DNA of 64,000 bases from Corynebacterium sp. ES2730-CONJ (GTDB taxonomy: Bacteria > Actinomycetota > Actinomycetes > Mycobacteriales > Mycobacteriaceae). Below, piece by piece: positions 17,765-27,490 of this stretch (its first letter is position 1; every line of letters begins with the position of its first letter). The translations under genes were made by a program, and so were the position numbers. The notes below the pieces were generated by a model. The model was given only the letters and a program-made list of their open reading frames with translations, had not been told where the DNA came from and did no database searches. The stretch is taken from contig NZ_JANUXZ010000005.1 of NCBI RefSeq assembly GCF_024834055.1, forward strand, positions 124,001-188,000, given 5' to 3'.

Positions 17765-20700
17765 TTAGCTATCTCCTCGGCTACCATTTTCGATAGCTTG
17801 GTGCCCTGGATTCCACAACCCGGAGCGGGTAATAATTTCTTGATCGATGATAGCCGGGGTGGGTATTTCACCTACGGAATTTGCCCGCGGCTGATAGATC
17901 TCAACACTGCCCCAGTCGCGCTTCCAGTCATCCTTGGCGTAGCTGGGCAGCTCATAGGATTCATTGACCGCCTCCGCAGGTCCGAGTGCACCGCCGCCAT
18001 AGTAGTCCATGAAATTCGAGCCCTGCATCTTGCCATCGGCATCTGCACTAATGCGATAGCCTGGAATTTCTGCCACACCCGCATAGTGGTTAAAGGGGCG
18101 CTGGCAAGGGAACTGGAAGCCAACGGCCCAATCGATCATGCCTGGTTGATCGTGGCCAATCACCTGATCGAGAGGAGCCAGGGTGGGAATACGCGGTGGG
18201 GTGAAAGCTATCCATTGCCGGTAATCGGGGGAATCATCGATAGCATGCAGGCGCACGACGGTCGCTTCAGCTGGGAGCGCATCGAGAGGTAAGCGCAGAT
18301 TCCGCCACCGGTTCGTGGGCACCATAATTGCGTCATTGAGGTAGAGTTCACCGAGCTTTTCCAGTTCTCCCTGTTCATTCTCGGCGCCATATTCTACAAG
18401 CAGGCGGCGACCGTCTTTGCGCACCCCATCCTGATCAAAATAGGCGATCTTACCTGCAGCACTGACCACTAATAGTGGGGCATCCTCACGTTGGGGAGGC
18501 AATTGGTACCAGCTGGTAATAGCTTCGGCATAGGGTTGCTCAAAATTGGAATACGATCCCAACACTGGAACTGTGCGGTAGTCGAGGTTGAAGGGGAGAC
18601 GAATGACTGAATCGTTGACGCCCTCTTCATTTTCTGGGCGTAACCCTTGGTTGGTATTGAGGGTCTCCGCATCTGAGACGAACCCCGTGGAGCGGCTACC
18701 TAGATAGGGTATGCGGTTGGGTTCGAATCCTTGGAATTTTGGCCCGGATTCTAGTGATTGCCCTAAGGTCGTCCCGATGGGCTTGAGGAAGGACTCGTTT
18801 GTGTCTGTCTCAACCAAGGTATCGCTTGCCAGAGCACAGCGATCGCCGGCGAGGGTACGAAGATTGCCTAAGCCAATTGAGTAGGCAGGGTATTGCGAGA
18901 CGAAGCCTTTAGCCAGCGAGGCCATGCTAAAGAGCACCGTGAGTGCGCACAAAGCAGCGATCGGTGCGGTGAAGATATGGGTGAATAGGCGCTTTTTCTG
19001 TGGTGCGACGTCATCGCCGTGTTCCCCATCGAGACCTGCCTGATGGCGTACTGCCTGGATGGCTCCAATCAGCAAAATAACCAGGGCGATAGCCAGCATC
19101 ACCGAAGAGGCTTCAATAGCCTTGATCTGGATTGATTTATCCCACCATGGCACTCCATAGGAGGCCACATACCAGTAACCGTTTGTGGTCGAGAGCGAGA
19201 ATGCATAGACGAAGAGGAGACCACCAACAAAGAGGGTGCGCGCAGATTTCGACCGGGTGGAGAAATCACTAAGAGCCACGGCAGCAAGCGCGCCAAGAGC
19301 CGGGGCGATGCCGGCCCATACACCGAAGTGGTGTGACCACTTGGTGGGGGTGAAGCTCATGAAGAAAAGAGTGCCAATAAAAACCAGTACGAGCCGTAGC
19401 GAAGGCCCTTGAGCGGAGCCGGGTACCTTGCCGTGGCGCAAAATAGAGGCAAAAACGAGGCCTACCGCAATAAATGCGAACAGTACCGCAAATCGACGAG
19501 CGAAAGAGCCATCGACAGTCTGCTGGAAGAGCACCTCATAGCGTTGCCATTCCTGGAACCACTTCAAAGAAGGGCCGATCTCGCCACGCACATGGATGGA
19601 TTCCAGCACTGTCGCGAGAGTTTGATCGCCGAAAACCGCCACGAGAACGGCCGTGCCAGCGGCAAAGAAGGGACCGAGGAAAACGATCCAGCTCAAGCCA
19701 TGACGACGCCGTGTCCCTAAGGAGCTCAGTCGTATGCTCATGGTGCGTAATAATTGCGGAAGGCTGACTAGCAGCACCGATACCGCCATCAACCCCGTGG
19801 GGCCGCAGGCAAGCGTGAAGGCAGCAACTATGGTACCTACGGCAGCGGGGAAGAGACGCTGATGGGCAATTGAACGCTCGAAGAGTACCCACGTGACTAA
19901 GGTACCCAGGGCAATAATGGGCTCCGGGCGTAGACCGTTATTATAGGGAAGCCAGAAGCTTAGGAACATCAACGCGGCAGTCCACTGTGCGGCCCGGCGA
20001 GTTTTGAGAGCTGGCCCTAAGCGCGGCAAAATTTCGCGCGAGAGAATCAGCCAGATACTTATTCCCGCTATCAGAGAAGGCAGCCGCATCCACATCGAGG
20101 CCGTCGATACCTGCGAGAGCAGGGTGAGGAAATCATAGTAAGGGGCACCGAAAGGAGATTCTGGAACCCCGAACCACCGGTAATAGTTGGCCATATACCC
20201 GGCCCCGTCCTTAGCCCGGGCCATGGTGAGAATAAAGCCGTCATCGGATGTATTGGCACCAAAAACATACCAGTACCCTAAGACCGCTCCTACCAGTCCA
20301 TCGAGGACACGTGGCTTGAGAAAATTCTTAGGCCAGTAGCGATGGCGGCCTAAACGATCCAGGCGATCGAGACGATACAGACTAAAGAGAGCTATACCGA
20401 GGAAGATAGCGCCCAGGATCATCGTAGAGTACTTCAGCACAGTCGGTGAAGAGGTATAGCGGGAATTAATCTCAACTCGAGCCATAAGACCGGCATCAAT
20501 GAGTGCGTCAGCATCACCGGTGAGCTCGGTATAGATACCAGAAACTTGCGGGCGCAGATCCTTCTCGTCCTCGCTCTGCCCAGATAAATCTGTGCCGGGA
20601 ATCTCGGCTGTGCTCAGTTCCTCGGTGGTGGAAATCTGCAGAGTCGCATCCTTAGGCAGCTCGGCCACCTCCGCGGCAGGAACCTGTAGGAGGATGGTAC

Positions 20701-21169
20701 CTAAGGAGGACACCTCAATATTGCCTTCTATGCTCCGAACAAAAAGTCCGCGAGTGGCGGATTGCTCACTCGAGGGTGGGAGCGTGGAGAAGACGAGGGT
20801 TTCATCGTCACGCAACTGCTCTAATGCTTGCAGCGGGATGGTGGCATCTAGCCGCTGCGGGGCATAGGAAACCAGCGGGGCGCTGATCTGGTTGAGGGAG
20901 CGATTCTGGGGCCACTCGAAGGAGGACTGCACCTGATTCACCGGCATGAACGGGGTCAGAATGAAGAAGAAAAAACCCAAGACTCCAGAAAGGGCAGCGA
21001 GTTTCTTCAGCCATCCAGGAGCCTGGCCCAAGGTTAGGGATCCAGGTGCCATATCTTCGTGGATCGGGGGTCGAGTATCCGTAGCAAGAGAAGAGGAATT
21101 CATAAGACCGTTGGATGTGATGCTTTCAGAATGATCGGGGGATAAGGGGCGGGGGTGCGGATGAGTCAC
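17765..21169 (-). CDS. emb: Arabinosyltransferase of the Emb family
   Basis: 1134 residues, a GT-C membrane glycosyltransferase that extends arabinan on arabinogalactan using decaprenyl-phospho-arabinose. An N-terminal anchor (about 52-72) precedes an extracytoplasmic jelly-roll-like region. NTSDDGFILTMARAKDG carries the Asp-Asp pair of the active-site loop. Many membrane helices and a large C-terminal carbohydrate-binding domain complete it. Emb proteins are the ethambutol target. The GTG start overlaps the aftA stop by 4 nt, so the genes are coupled. Corynebacteria carry one emb gene where mycobacteria have three, and no second copy is in the window. Confidence 0.95.
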   Translation of the reverse strand: MTHPHPRPLSPDHSESITSNGLMNSSSLATDTRPPIHEDMAPGSLTLGQAPGWLKKLAALSGVLGFFFFILTPFMPVNQVQSSFEWPQNRSLNQISAPLVSYAPQRLDATIPLQALEQLRDDETLVFSTLPPSSEQSATRGLFVRSIEGNIEVSSLGTILLQVPAAEVAELPKDATLQISTTEELSTAEIPGTDLSGQSEDEKDLRPQVSGIYTELTGDADALIDAGLMARVEINSRYTSSPTVLKYSTMILGAIFLGIALFSLYRLDRLDRLGRHRYWPKNFLKPRVLDGLVGAVLGYWYVFGANTSDDGFILTMARAKDGAGYMANYYRWFGVPESPFGAPYYDFLTLLSQVSTASMWMRLPSLIAGISIWLILSREILPRLGPALKTRRAAQWTAALMFLSFWLPYNNGLRPEPIIALGTLVTWVLFERSIAHQRLFPAAVGTIVAAFTLACGPTGLMAVSVLLVSLPQLLRTMSIRLSSLGTRRRHGLSWIVFLGPFFAAGTAVLVAVFGDQTLATVLESIHVRGEIGPSLKWFQEWQRYEVLFQQTVDGSFARRFAVLFAFIAVGLVFASILRHGKVPGSAQGPSLRLVLVFIGTLFFMSFTPTKWSHHFGVWAGIAPALGALAAVALSDFSTRSKSARTLFVGGLLFVYAFSLSTTNGYWYVASYGVPWWDKSIQIKAIEASSVMLAIALVILLIGAIQAVRHQAGLDGEHGDDVAPQKKRLFTHIFTAPIAALCALTVLFSMASLAKGFVSQYPAYSIGLGNLRTLAGDRCALASDTLVETDTNESFLKPIGTTLGQSLESGPKFQGFEPNRIPYLGSRSTGFVSDAETLNTNQGLRPENEEGVNDSVIRLPFNLDYRTVPVLGSYSNFEQPYAEAITSWYQLPPQREDAPLLVVSAAGKIAYFDQDGVRKDGRRLLVEYGAENEQGELEKLGELYLNDAIMVPTNRWRNLRLPLDALPAEATVVRLHAIDDSPDYRQWIAFTPPRIPTLAPLDQVIGHDQPGMIDWAVGFQFPCQRPFNHYAGVAEIPGYRISADADGKMQGSNFMDYYGGGALGPAEAVNESYELPSYAKDDWKRDWGSVEIYQPRANSVGEIPTPAIIDQEIITRSGLWNPGHQAIENGSRGDS

Positions 21170-23205
21170 TGCCTAGTCACCACCACAAATGATCCTACTG
21201 GGGTGATCTCCCAAGGAGAATTATCGCCGAGAAAAACAGCAGGGTTAAAGCTACTACCCTTAAAACGCACATTGGGATTGTTGGGGTAGATATCCTCGGC
21301 TATATCGAAGATCCACCCGTCGGGTTTGTCTCCTGTGGCCAGCTGCTTCTGCAGAGCTTTGAGATCCCCGCGCAACACAATGGCATCAGGGATGCGCCAC
21401 GGACTGTGTTCCATGAGAGTGATCAGGTCTTGGCCCGTCATCTGCTCTTTCCAGGAGGCTTCGGCCCAGGATTCGATGGCCGCATTGCGAGCCTCAAATT
21501 CACCTAGGGGATTGGCATAATGGCTGGTGAAGGCTTGGTAGCCGCGGAAGGGGTGGAAGGCTAAAAAATTGCGCTGATCAGTAAGGACGATGATCTCACG
21601 GGCGGGTTTTGCTATCTTCGCCATAATCGTGTCAGCGATCTCAGGGTAGTATTTCTCGGCATTGGGGGGATAAAGATCTGCCCGGTGGCCGCGGCCATCG
21701 GTATCGGTATAGGCCAAATCTATGGCGTGGGCTAAACGATTCGGAATATTTTGTACATAGGACACACCACCGATCGATAAGATAACCACCATAAAAGTGG
21801 TGAGTGCTCGGGAAAAGCCGGGGCTGAGGCCTCCAGGTTGGGCGGTGGTTGCGAGCCGGTGGACGCCCAATAGACGCAACTCAGCCAAACCTAGTACCCC
21901 GGCGGTAGCCATGATGAGTGCCACCACGGCATCCAGGCGGAAACCTAAAAGCGTGGTACCGGTGAGGGTTACAGCCATCGATAGCGTAATCCACCCGTAG
22001 AAAACCATGAGCGAGATCCCCATGGTGGCAATATCTGGGTGGGACCACCGTATTAGCAGATAAATTAGGCCGATCAGGCAGATGACTCCCAAAGCATCAG
22101 GGATCAGCATAGGAAGTGGGAACTGCGAACCAGCGAGCGGCAAATATTTTTGGGCGGCGGAACCGCTGGTGGGAGCTCCGGAGAAAACTTGATACAGATA
22201 GGGTGCCCACCAGATAGCGGCTAAGAGCATGGAACCAATACCCATGATGCCCAGCCGTAGTACAGGTGCGAAGGATTTAAGGACCAGGGCCGCAAAGCAA
22301 GCTGCCACAACTATGCAGCTCAAGGCCACCACCGCGGTATAGAGCGTATAAGAGGAGGCTGAGATCCCAAGGTACAAAATCATGCCCACAAGCGCTAGAT
22401 TTCCGCCAACTAAGGCGCGGTGCACCATGATGGTTGCCGCCGGAACCCCGAGGGCAATGATAGCCGCATAGGGCTCTTCCGCACTCGTTACAATCGCAAT
22501 ACATACGCTTACCAACGCGATGGCGGTAGCTACGGGGAGGCTTCCAGTTAGACGCTGCCACACCGGGACGAGCACGCTTCCAGCCAGGGCAATCGATACC
22601 ATTGCCCACGGTTGGAAGACTTCCCATCCAGGGAGATTAAGTAGATCGCCCAATCGGCCGCCAAACCAGAACCACATGCCGGGATAGTAAGAGGGCATAT
22701 CGATATAGTTCATATCTGAGAGTTGCCATGAGTCCGTGAGCCTCGTCAGAAACTGGGTGCGGAAACCCTGATCAACTGTCACTCCTGATAGATATAGCGA
22801 GGTGGCAGAAAGGGGGATAGCTAGGGTGGTTACTACTAGTGCAGCTGGGGATAAATAGCAGATAAAGTAGCTGAAAATCTGTCGCCACCGAGGGGTGCGA
22901 CGTGCGTGTGCTGCATCGCTCATAAGGAAGTAGACCACTAGTCCAGTTACCAACACAACCAGCATGGACCCGAGGGAGGAGAGAGCTCGGGTCACATTGG
23001 AGGGGCCAAACGCGGGCAGATTTGTGGTGTGAATAATAAGCCACGAAGCGAGGGTGAAAAGCCCACCGCCGAGACCCGCTAGGATTATTGCGAGCACAGT
23101 GACGGGGGTGGCCAAAACATCAGGGGCATAAGCCGACGGGTGCTGGAGGTGCTGTGTTTGGCAGCGCGAACCCGAAAGACTTGGTGATTGGTCCTGAACA
23201 GTCAT
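21166..23205 (-). CDS. aftA: Arabinofuranosyltransferase AftA
   Basis: About 679 residues from the ATG at 23205. It is a GT-C glycosyltransferase that primes galactan with the first arabinose, the step before Emb. DQGFRTQFLTRL followed by SDMNYIDMPSYYPGMWFWFG is the diagnostic AftA stretch after the first helices. A C-terminal extracytoplasmic domain ends the protein. The frame extends upstream to 23259, but the MTVQDQSP start fits the family better. It is 150 nt downstream of dprE2, beyond a hairpin, and is coupled to emb by a 4-nt overlap. Confidence 0.93.
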   Translation of the reverse strand: MTVQDQSPSLSGSRCQTQHLQHPSAYAPDVLATPVTVLAIILAGLGGGLFTLASWLIIHTTNLPAFGPSNVTRALSSLGSMLVVLVTGLVVYFLMSDAAHARRTPRWRQIFSYFICYLSPAALVVTTLAIPLSATSLYLSGVTVDQGFRTQFLTRLTDSWQLSDMNYIDMPSYYPGMWFWFGGRLGDLLNLPGWEVFQPWAMVSIALAGSVLVPVWQRLTGSLPVATAIALVSVCIAIVTSAEEPYAAIIALGVPAATIMVHRALVGGNLALVGMILYLGISASSYTLYTAVVALSCIVVAACFAALVLKSFAPVLRLGIMGIGSMLLAAIWWAPYLYQVFSGAPTSGSAAQKYLPLAGSQFPLPMLIPDALGVICLIGLIYLLIRWSHPDIATMGISLMVFYGWITLSMAVTLTGTTLLGFRLDAVVALIMATAGVLGLAELRLLGVHRLATTAQPGGLSPGFSRALTTFMVVILSIGGVSYVQNIPNRLAHAIDLAYTDTDGRGHRADLYPPNAEKYYPEIADTIMAKIAKPAREIIVLTDQRNFLAFHPFRGYQAFTSHYANPLGEFEARNAAIESWAEASWKEQMTGQDLITLMEHSPWRIPDAIVLRGDLKALQKQLATGDKPDGWIFDIAEDIYPNNPNVRFKGSSFNPAVFLGDNSPWEITPVGSFVVVTRQ

Positions 23206-23278
23206 TATTTTAGTTTCCCATACATAGAGCCAATTATGCGCATACGCCACTGTAACCACAGGGGTCTATGTGACAAAA

Positions 23279-23311
23279 AGCAGGTCTTGATCATCATGAT
23301 CAAGACCTGCT
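23279..23311 (-). terminator. 33-nt near-perfect palindrome acting as dprE2 terminator
   Basis: Two 16-nt arms (AGCAGGTCTTGATCAT and its complement) surround a single central base at 23295. On the minus strand the palindrome is followed by TTTTTG, 45 nt after the dprE2 stop. The arms could also bind a dimeric protein. Confidence 0.7.
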
Positions 23312-23355
23312 CGGTGCCTAAAAGAGCCTGTAAAAAACCTCTAAAAACAGAAGAA

Positions 23356-24117
23356 TTAGAAGGGGAGTTTACGGAAGATTGCCTGCGGAATCACCTTGAA
23401 TACGAGCGAAACGTACTGGAAGAGAGGATGGACGAAGATCGCATCTTTCTTGGCCACCACAGCGTTGAAGGTTGCCTTTGCGACATCTTCGCGATTTACG
23501 GTCAGCGGTGCTTCACCAGCCTCTGCGCTCATCTTGGTACGAACCTGGCCAGGGCGAACGACGAGTACGCGCACACCAAATTCGCGCAGCGCAACGCCTA
23601 AATTGACGTAGAATCCGTCAAAGCCAGCCTTGGCAGCGCCGTAGACAAAATTAGAGCGTCGGACACGCTGCCCAGCTACGGAACTGAGAGCGATGAGGTT
23701 TCCGTGACCCTGTTTCTTCAGGTATTCACCCAGGAGTACGCCCACAGAGACGGCTGCGGTGAAGTTGGTCTGAGCGGAATCGACAGCCAACTTCTGGTCT
23801 TGCCAGAGGGCTTCTTGATCCCCGAGAGTACCAAAGGCCACAATGGCAACGTCGATATCGCCGCCAGCAAAAGCCTGGTCGATAACGGCTGGATGGGAGT
23901 CGAAGTCGGTGGCGTCAAAATTAATGACCTCCACCTCCTGGGCACCCCAGGCTTTGACGTCATTGACGGCGATGTCGAGGCGTGGGGATTTATCGCGGGC
24001 AGCCAGAATGACCTTGGCTGGACCCTTATCTAAGAATTCTTTGACAATGGCGAGTCCGATTTCGGAGGTGCCCCCGAGGAGCAAAATAGATTGGGCTTGG
24101 CCCACAGCATTAAGCAT
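23356..24117 (-). CDS. dprE2: Decaprenylphospho-2-keto-ribose reductase DprE2
   Basis: 253 residues, an SDR enzyme that reduces the 2-keto intermediate made by DprE1 to decaprenyl-phospho-arabinose, the sole arabinose donor. LLLGGTSEIGLAI is the cofactor loop and YGAAKAGFDGFY holds the Tyr and Lys of the active site. The C-terminus has a hydrophobic helix (YVSLVFKVIPQAI) that suggests membrane association. It lies 45 nt after dprE1 with AAGGAAGG before the ATG. The genes surely act as a pair. Confidence 0.95.
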   Translation of the reverse strand: MLNAVGQAQSILLLGGTSEIGLAIVKEFLDKGPAKVILAARDKSPRLDIAVNDVKAWGAQEVEVINFDATDFDSHPAVIDQAFAGGDIDVAIVAFGTLGDQEALWQDQKLAVDSAQTNFTAAVSVGVLLGEYLKKQGHGNLIALSSVAGQRVRRSNFVYGAAKAGFDGFYVNLGVALREFGVRVLVVRPGQVRTKMSAEAGEAPLTVNREDVAKATFNAVVAKKDAIFVHPLFQYVSLVFKVIPQAIFRKLPF

Positions 24118-24162
24118 TGATTGATGCCTTCCTTTAAGAAAATGTGAGGAGAGGGAAATGAA

Positions 24163-25590
24163 TTAGTGAAGCTCGAGGCGACGCGACATATCTGAGGCGA
24201 AAACACCGTGCGGGTCGATCGCATTGCGGGTTGTGAGCCAGTTTTCCATCTCTGGGTACATCTTGTGGAAATTCTCTGCCGAGGTCCGTGATTCCTTAGC
24301 CAAGTAGAGACGGCCACCGAATTCCATAACTCGGCGATCCAATTCATCAAGGAAGGTTCCGAGGCCGCGCTTGATGGGGAAGTCAACGCAGACATTCCAG
24401 CCCGGCATTGGGTAGCTGAGCGGGGCGCGGTTACCCGGTCCGAAGAGCTTAAATACATTCAGAGCCGAGTAGTGGCCAGAGCGCTGTATATCCCGGATGA
24501 TCTCCTTGAAAGGCTCCACGGCATCCATGGGGACCACGAACTGGTACTGCAAGAAGCCACGCGAACCATAACCGCGGTTCCACTCTCCGATCAGGTCCAA
24601 GGGCTGATAGAACTGAGTGAGGTTTTGCACCTGATTGCGGTAAGTGCCGGACTTGAGCCACCACAATTCACCAATGGCCATCATGGATAGCTTGTTCATG
24701 GTGAATGAGGGGAAGATATCAGGAACGGTCACTAATTGGGGCGCATTGAATTTCAGCGGATCCTTAGCCAGCTTAGGATTCAATTCCTCGAGCTGAGCCA
24801 AGGTAGCCAGCGAGCCTCGCGAAATAGCGGAGCGGCCGAGTTTGGGTTCTGGGGAAATAGCATCGAACCATGCGGAGGAGTAGGTATAGTTCTTCTCCGA
24901 ACCATCGGAGTGGAATTCGATGGTCTCGTCCAAGTTGGCAGTGAGATCGCCATCTGCGATGAAATAGGCGGTCTCGGTTCTGGTCATCTTGATGCGGGCG
25001 CGCACAATAATGCCGGTCAAACCCATGCCACCGACGGTGGCCCAGAAGAGGGAGCCATCGGGATCGTCCGCAGAGCCTTCTGGCTCAATATGGAGGATCC
25101 GGCCATCGGCAACAAGCAGTTCCATCGATAATACGTGATCGCCGAAAGAGCCGGCGGAGTGGTGGTTCTTGCCGTGAATATCGGGGCCGATGGCACCACC
25201 GATCGTGACCTGGCGGGTACCAGGTAGAACCGGAACCCAGAGCCCATATGGCAGAGCGGCTTTCATGAGTTGGTCTAGAGTGACACCACCATCTACATCA
25301 ACAACTGCGGTTTCTGGATCGATGGAATGGATCTTATTGAGATCCTGCATATCGATGACCAAGCCGCCAGCGTTTTGAGTAGGGTCGCCGTAGGAACGCC
25401 CCATGCCACGGGCAATAACACCGCGCTTGAGATAGTCCGGCTTCGCGGCATTATCCTCGGCCACCAGGCGGACGGCTCGCACCATTTCCTCGAGATCGGG
25501 GGTGCGCAGCACCTGGGCGGTGGTGGGGGCGGTGCGTCCCCAACCGGTGAGTTCCTGAGCTTTGGTAGCAAGCAGAGAATGATCAGTCAT
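24163..25590 (-). CDS. dprE1: Decaprenylphospho-ribose 2-epimerase oxidase subunit DprE1
   Basis: 475 residues, a FAD-dependent oxidase of the VAO family. [16 protein letters not shown] (61-76) and [13 protein letters not shown] (132-144) bind FAD. Cys401 in GWNVCVDFP and Lys432 in YLAKESR sit 14 residues after the M. tuberculosis positions Cys387 (the benzothiazinone target) and Lys418, so both key residues are kept. It oxidises decaprenyl-phospho-ribose in the first step of donor synthesis. It has no strong Shine-Dalgarno. Confidence 0.96.
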   Translation of the reverse strand: MTDHSLLATKAQELTGWGRTAPTTAQVLRTPDLEEMVRAVRLVAEDNAAKPDYLKRGVIARGMGRSYGDPTQNAGGLVIDMQDLNKIHSIDPETAVVDVDGGVTLDQLMKAALPYGLWVPVLPGTRQVTIGGAIGPDIHGKNHHSAGSFGDHVLSMELLVADGRILHIEPEGSADDPDGSLFWATVGGMGLTGIIVRARIKMTRTETAYFIADGDLTANLDETIEFHSDGSEKNYTYSSAWFDAISPEPKLGRSAISRGSLATLAQLEELNPKLAKDPLKFNAPQLVTVPDIFPSFTMNKLSMMAIGELWWLKSGTYRNQVQNLTQFYQPLDLIGEWNRGYGSRGFLQYQFVVPMDAVEPFKEIIRDIQRSGHYSALNVFKLFGPGNRAPLSYPMPGWNVCVDFPIKRGLGTFLDELDRRVMEFGGRLYLAKESRTSAENFHKMYPEMENWLTTRNAIDPHGVFASDMSRRLELH

Positions 25591-25735
25591 GAAGGGTCTA
25601 GCCCACTTTCTTAGGTAAAAAGGACTGTTTTCTTGATACAGATAACGATTCCACCCTACCCATGTGCCGTGGCACTATCCCAATACCTTCGGTGTGAGAT
25701 TGTACCGAGCACGGGATCGGGTGAGAGAAAGACGA

Positions 25736-25759
25736 CGGGAGTATAACGCGATACTCCCG
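25736..25759 (-). terminator. Hairpin after the 78-residue gene
   Basis: CGGGAGTAT pairs with ATACTCCCG around a 6-nt loop directly after the stop at 25761. The minus strand continues TCGTCTTTCTC, a weak U-tract. It may uncouple the small gene from dprE1. Confidence 0.55.
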
Positions 25760-25760
25760 C

Positions 25761-25997
25761 TTAAAGATCGAGAAGGCGCCGAATCTCTTCAGGCAACTCC
25801 TCCTGGGAGGTGATTGTCGGTCCTTCGTAGGATTCCAAGATGGAATAGATCCGCCCGCGCGAATCTGAATCGAGGAGGGGAAGCTCTTCAGCAACCAGCC
25901 GCGTCATATGATCGCTCATGGGCAGATTCGTGCGCTCTGCCGCGACATGGGTCTGCGGTTGCTGCTTCTTTTTAAAAAGACCAAACATATCATCCAT
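25761..25997 (-). CDS. Small protein of unknown function upstream of dprE1
   Basis: 78 residues, beginning MDDMFGLFKKKQQPQ, a short amphipathic or basic stretch, followed by a helical acidic region and ending in LPEEIRRLLDL. No family is recognised. It is supported by GAGGAA 6 nt before the ATG and by a hairpin after the stop. There are no membrane segments. It is 170 nt upstream of dprE1 in the same direction, so a link to the arabinose-donor genes is possible but not shown. Confidence 0.6.
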   Translation of the reverse strand: MDDMFGLFKKKQQPQTHVAAERTNLPMSDHMTRLVAEELPLLDSDSRGRIYSILESYEGPTITSQEELPEEIRRLLDL

Positions 25998-26123
25998 GGT
26001 ACTTCCTCAAGTAGCACCAAGAGGGGAGCAAAACTGAGAATATACTGGCAATATTTCCAATATTTATCAGTGCCGCAGAGACCACACCACCCTGAATAAG
26101 AATCTGTGTCTAGGCTGGAGTCT

Positions 26124-27017
26124 ATGCCCACCTCACCCCCTGCCACCCACGTGACCTCATTGACTGCGGTGCGGGCTGCAAAAATGAATAAGGCGGCAAG
26201 CGAATGGGGTACCCGAACGAGCATTGTGAGGATTCAAGCGGTATCAGCCACTGAGGAAATCGTACGCTTTATTGGGGTCAATCAGGCTCTCAGTATTGCC
26301 GAACTTAATGCGCTTTTACCTACCGTCTTCGGTATCGACGGCCATAAATCTGACTGCTGTACCACGGCTGCGAAACTCTACCCCGCCCTGGATCCTGCGC
26401 GTTTAGTGGGGGAGTATCTAGCCGAGCCAGGCGAGCATCTGCATCAAGAATGGGGACTGTGGTCCTTCGATACCGAAGTCCTCGATATTATCCCCCGCGA
26501 TATAGCCACCCCCGATATTATCTGTATCGCAGGGGTTGGAAATTTCGGCCCAGGGGAGTGCGATCCGCAGGCGATTAATGCCACACTCACCGGCTCGAAG
26601 GTCATTCACGAGGTTTTAGCCCTAGCCCACGAAGAAGTGGTCGATATCATCCGCACCTCAGGTATTTATGATTTTGTGCCTCTACTAAAAGCCATAGATT
26701 TTTCGCGAACCCCAACAATAGATGCGACCATTAGCCAGGTACTCTCGCAATTACCGATCGAAAAAGAACCTCATAGTAGGCAGGCCTTCTGGATTTGCGT
26801 ATTGGCCTTTAGTTGTATGAGCAGCAAAGAGCGCACCGATTATATAATTTCTTCCCTGATTGACGGACTTGATCTGGAAGGAGAAATCGATCCAGCGAGC
26901 GCTCGGCTGATGTGCCAACAATCCTTGGCGGCGCTTGCTTCCTTGGGAGCGGGGGGTCGAGAGACCATGAATCTTGCAGAGCGGATGGATATTTATCGCG
27001 AATTGCTTAGGCGCTAA
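26124..27017 (+). CDS. Protein with pRiA4b ORF-3-like N-terminal domain
   Basis: 297 residues. VRIQAVSATEEIVRFIG, then LSIAELNALLPTVFGIDGH and later EWGLWSFDTEVLDIIPRD resemble the plasmid pRiA4b ORF-3-like fold, whose function is unknown. The C-terminal half is helical with several cysteines and no recognised domain. TAGGCT at 26111-26116, 7 nt before the ATG at 26124, picks this start over the in-frame ATG at 26106. No membrane segment is present. The gene precedes gtrA by 47 nt, but gtrA has its own -10 element. Confidence 0.6.
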   Translation: MPTSPPATHVTSLTAVRAAKMNKAASEWGTRTSIVRIQAVSATEEIVRFIGVNQALSIAELNALLPTVFGIDGHKSDCCTTAAKLYPALDPARLVGEYLAEPGEHLHQEWGLWSFDTEVLDIIPRDIATPDIICIAGVGNFGPGECDPQAINATLTGSKVIHEVLALAHEEVVDIIRTSGIYDFVPLLKAIDFSRTPTIDATISQVLSQLPIEKEPHSRQAFWICVLAFSCMSSKERTDYIISSLIDGLDLEGEIDPASARLMCQQSLAALASLGAGGRETMNLAERMDIYRELLRR

Positions 27018-27064
27018 CGACCCCTGATTTTAGCCGACTGCGCGGTGCGGTATGCTCTATGCTC

Positions 27065-27490
27065 ATGAGTGCCCAACCACCATCTTCCTCTTTAAAAACC
27101 CAGTTGAGTCGCTTTATTGCGGTGGGTATTGTGGCGGCCATTGTAGATTATGGCAGCACCTTAATCCTGAATTACCTCTTCGGCTTCCCGCGCTCAGGTG
27201 CTAAGGCCCTCGGGTGGTGTGCTGGCACTGTGACTGCGTATGTGATGAATTCTAAATGGACATTTAATGCCACGACGTCGAAGAAGTCAGGGCTTGCTGT
27301 TGCTGCTCTCTATCTGTCCACCTTCGCGGTACAGAATTTTGTTTACTATATCCTCAACGCTCCGCTGAGCTCCTTAGGCCTCGAGCAAGCAGCGGTAGAT
27401 ACCGTCTCCTTCGTCATAGCCCAAGGCCTGGCCACTATTACCAATTTCGTGGTGCAGCGTATGGTGATCTTTAAAGAACCTCGGGGCTAG
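27065..27490 (+). CDS. GtrA-like small membrane protein
   Basis: 141 residues with four membrane helices in the GtrA pattern: RFIAVGIVAAIVDYGSTLIL and GWCAGTVTAYVMNSKWTF are typical. GtrA proteins are thought to move or help flip polyprenyl-linked sugars. The mycobacterial homologue Rv3789 sits next to dprE1 and is linked to arabinan synthesis, so a role with decaprenyl-phospho-arabinose is likely. TATGCT at 27051-27056 is 8 nt before the ATG at 27065, which is chosen over the ATG at 27059. The 3' end overlaps convergent glfT1 by 20 nt. Confidence 0.85.
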   Translation: MSAQPPSSSLKTQLSRFIAVGIVAAIVDYGSTLILNYLFGFPRSGAKALGWCAGTVTAYVMNSKWTFNATTSKKSGLAVAALYLSTFAVQNFVYYILNAPLSSLGLEQAAVDTVSFVIAQGLATITNFVVQRMVIFKEPRG

